Shown here: positions 62,471-64,000 of the stretch, one piece after another
How the letters are laid out: every line of letters starts with the position of its first letter
Position numbering within the stretch: position 1 is the first letter of the stretch
Assembly (NCBI RefSeq): GCF_004358205.1
Contig: NZ_SMYO01000009.1
Coordinates: 62,001-126,000, forward strand
Reading direction: 5' to 3'
DNA length: 64,000 bases
Source: Bacillus salipaludis
Lineage (GTDB): Bacteria; Bacillota; Bacilli; Bacillales_B; DSM-18226
Translations under genes and position numbers: made by a program
The notes under the pieces: generated by a model
Told to the model about the DNA's origin: nothing
Seen by the model: only the letters and a program-made list of their open reading frames with translations
Databases searched by the model: none

Positions 62471-63925
62471 CTACTCCTTTTGCCTAGTTGTGTCCTTTGG
62501 TTCATAAGAAGAATTGCGTTTATTTAACTGTTTATAGGGTAATTTAATAAAATTTTTTATGATGTTTGACATATTTGGAAAGGCAAATACGGTTAAATAG
62601 GGTTGCCCGAAACTTTCAAGCGAAAAAGCAAGGACTATAATAATAAAAAATGATAGAAAAAATCCATACATCCCGAGCATAGATGAGAGGAAAAGGACGA
62701 AATAGCGAAGAATGGTCACATTGCCCGCCAAGTTTTGGTTGACCAATGTATACCCTGAAATAACAGTAATCGAGATCACCACCAGCATGGACGGAGACGT
62801 TAATCCGGCTCGGATTGCCGCATCGCCGATAATCAACCCGCCTAAAACGGCAACGGTTTGCCCGACAGCTTTTGGAAGTCTCAGCCCTGCTTCTTTAAAC
62901 AGTTCAAACAAGGTTAACATGATAAACGCTTCCATAGATCCTGATAATGGTAGCCCTGATCTTGACACGGAGATGGTGGCAAGCAGGGTATAAGGAATCT
63001 GCTCGGTCTGAAATGTGATTAAGGCAATGTAAAAGCCCGGCAATAAAATGGTCGTGACTAAAGCGAATACCCTTAGTAAACGAACGAAACTAGTGTAAAA
63101 AAAACTGGTATGCGCATCTTCAGGAGAATACGATAATTGCATAAGGGCTGTCGGTCCAATCAAACCACTAGGGCTTCCATCTAACAAAATGGCAAATCTC
63201 CCTTGATTCAAGGCGTCCACAAGAAAATCGGGTCTCCCGACGTAATCCATTAACGGAAAAATGGAATAGGGATGGTCATAGAGCATTTCTTCCAGTTGAT
63301 TGCTGCTGCTTAAAATATCGATGGTAAAAGATTGTAACCGCCTTTGCACGTCATCCAAAATAGAGGGATTGAGTATATCCTCTATATAAAGCAGTAAAAC
63401 TTTTGTTTTGCTTCTTTCACCAATCGTATATTCAATGTTTTTAAAGGAAGATGTTTTCAATCGTTGACGGATCAGCGCCATATTATCGGAGATATTTTCC
63501 ACAAAGCCGTCTCTTGGTCCCCGAACAGATTGTTCCAAATTGGTTTCTTCCGGGCTTCTCTTAGGAGGATTGGAGACGGGAATAAAATAGACATCTGCTG
63601 AATCCTCATTCAAAATGACCAATTCTCCGGAAAAAAGCCTTTGTTCTATTTCATATTTGATATTTTCGGCATCACCAAGCTTCGTGATCCCCAAGAGACA
63701 GTTTAGGTGTTCTAGCTTCAGGGTCTGCTCCTTTTCCATCGCTTCATTTATGTTGGGGAGAACGGTTTCGTTCATCACCTTAGTGTCCACTAAATTGGGA
63801 CAATATAAAAAGGCAAGAGAATGGCCAGAAATCCTGCCTTGATAGGATTTGGTTTGCAGCACAATATCGGAAGAAAGTTGGAACCACTCTTTTAGTTCTA
63901 GTATCGATAGGTTCTTTTTTTTCAC
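62471..63925 (-). CDS. GerA-family germinant receptor A subunit
   Basis: A 484-residue protein: soluble N-terminal domain (about 1-240) and four to six membrane helices after residue 270. VRGPRDGFVENISDNMALIR and YVGRPDFLVDALNQGRFAIL are GerA-family marks. It starts with GTG that overlaps the stop of the preceding gene (GTGA). Part of the receptor complex for nutrient sensing in spores. Confidence 0.9.
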   Translation of the reverse strand: MKKKNLSILELKEWFQLSSDIVLQTKSYQGRISGHSLAFLYCPNLVDTKVMNETVLPNINEAMEKEQTLKLEHLNCLLGITKLGDAENIKYEIEQRLFSGELVILNEDSADVYFIPVSNPPKRSPEETNLEQSVRGPRDGFVENISDNMALIRQRLKTSSFKNIEYTIGERSKTKVLLLYIEDILNPSILDDVQRRLQSFTIDILSSSNQLEEMLYDHPYSIFPLMDYVGRPDFLVDALNQGRFAILLDGSPSGLIGPTALMQLSYSPEDAHTSFFYTSFVRLLRVFALVTTILLPGFYIALITFQTEQIPYTLLATISVSRSGLPLSGSMEAFIMLTLFELFKEAGLRLPKAVGQTVAVLGGLIIGDAAIRAGLTSPSMLVVISITVISGYTLVNQNLAGNVTILRYFVLFLSSMLGMYGFFLSFFIIIVLAFSLESFGQPYLTVFAFPNMSNIIKNFIKLPYKQLNKRNSSYEPKDTTRQKE

Positions 63926-64000
63926 AAAGCATCCCCCTTAATTCGGCTAAGAAAAAACAACAGCCCAAAAGCAAAAAACAGAAACACCAGGCTAGCAGGA
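63922..64000 (-). CDS. GerB-type germinant permease subunit, 3' end
   Basis: Only the last 26 residues are in the window: SLVFLFFAFGLLFFLSRIKG then DAL and TGA overlapping the next start. A hydrophobic C-terminal helix with this context is the end of GerAB-like (endospore germination permease). The rest lies right of the window. Confidence 0.6.
   Translation of the reverse strand, partial: PASLVFLFFAFGLLFFLSRIKGDAL

Overview
The window is chromosomal DNA of an endospore-forming, low-GC Bacillaceae bacterium. It carries genes for minor spore proteins (SspN, Tlp), CotD, CwlJ, the SplAB photolyase pair and a Ger receptor. The first 17 kb follow the Bacillus subtilis order yneN-sspN-tlp-yneP-yneQ-yneR-plsY-yneT-parE-parC, with a double-AAA ATPase, a CapA-type protein, a GH18 enzyme and a histidine kinase added. 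I cannot fix the genus from one window; Neobacillus/Bacillus-like is a guess.

Layout. 1-17 kb: class II aldolase (cut by the window edge), thiol-disulfide protein, small spore genes, AAA ATPase, yneP/Q/R, CapA, a HesB-like gene interrupted by one in-frame TGA where its cluster-binding Cys should be (probable selenocysteine), plsY, GH18, histidine kinase, yneT, parE-parC. 17-24 kb: MarR regulator with a heterodimeric ABC exporter, XerS-like recombinase, Fsr-like MFS pump. 24.5-30 kb: a sulfur-detoxification locus (TauE, rhodanese-MBL, rhodaneses, TusA, DsrE, CstR) with five matching dyads of the form TACCC-N4-GGGTA. 30-35 kb: mixed small genes and decayed genes (lgt, DUF3231, DUF3219, coiled coil), Rrf2 regulator, Spx, flavin monooxygenase. 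35-39.5 kb: sulfonate/taurine locus (ssuA, tauD, ssuB, ssuC) with hairpin leaders that look like transcription attenuators. 39.5-41.4 kb: a non-coding RNA island (tRNA-Ser, tmRNA, tRNA-Asn, RNase P RNA, and two copies of a 74-nt RNA that is a bare SRP domain IV). 41.4-59 kb: accessory genes, three intact DUF3231 genes plus the earlier remnant, splAB, an RND pump, GNAT. 58.7-64 kb: cwlJ, cotD, paaK and a ger operon running off the right edge.

The genes form several coherent modules: sulfur acquisition (sulfonate import plus taurine dioxygenase), persulfide/sulfite disposal under a CstR-type sensor, thiol stress (Spx, DsbA-like protein), and spore formation, repair and germination. The most unusual observations are the UGA-containing HesB-like gene, the duplicated promoter plus minimal SRP-like RNA unit around tmRNA/RNase P RNA, the paired attenuator-like leaders at the sulfonate locus, and two tandem arrays of about 52-bp hairpin units. 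Several genes are broken by single-base frameshifts; these may be real decay or, in short homopolymers, assembly errors.
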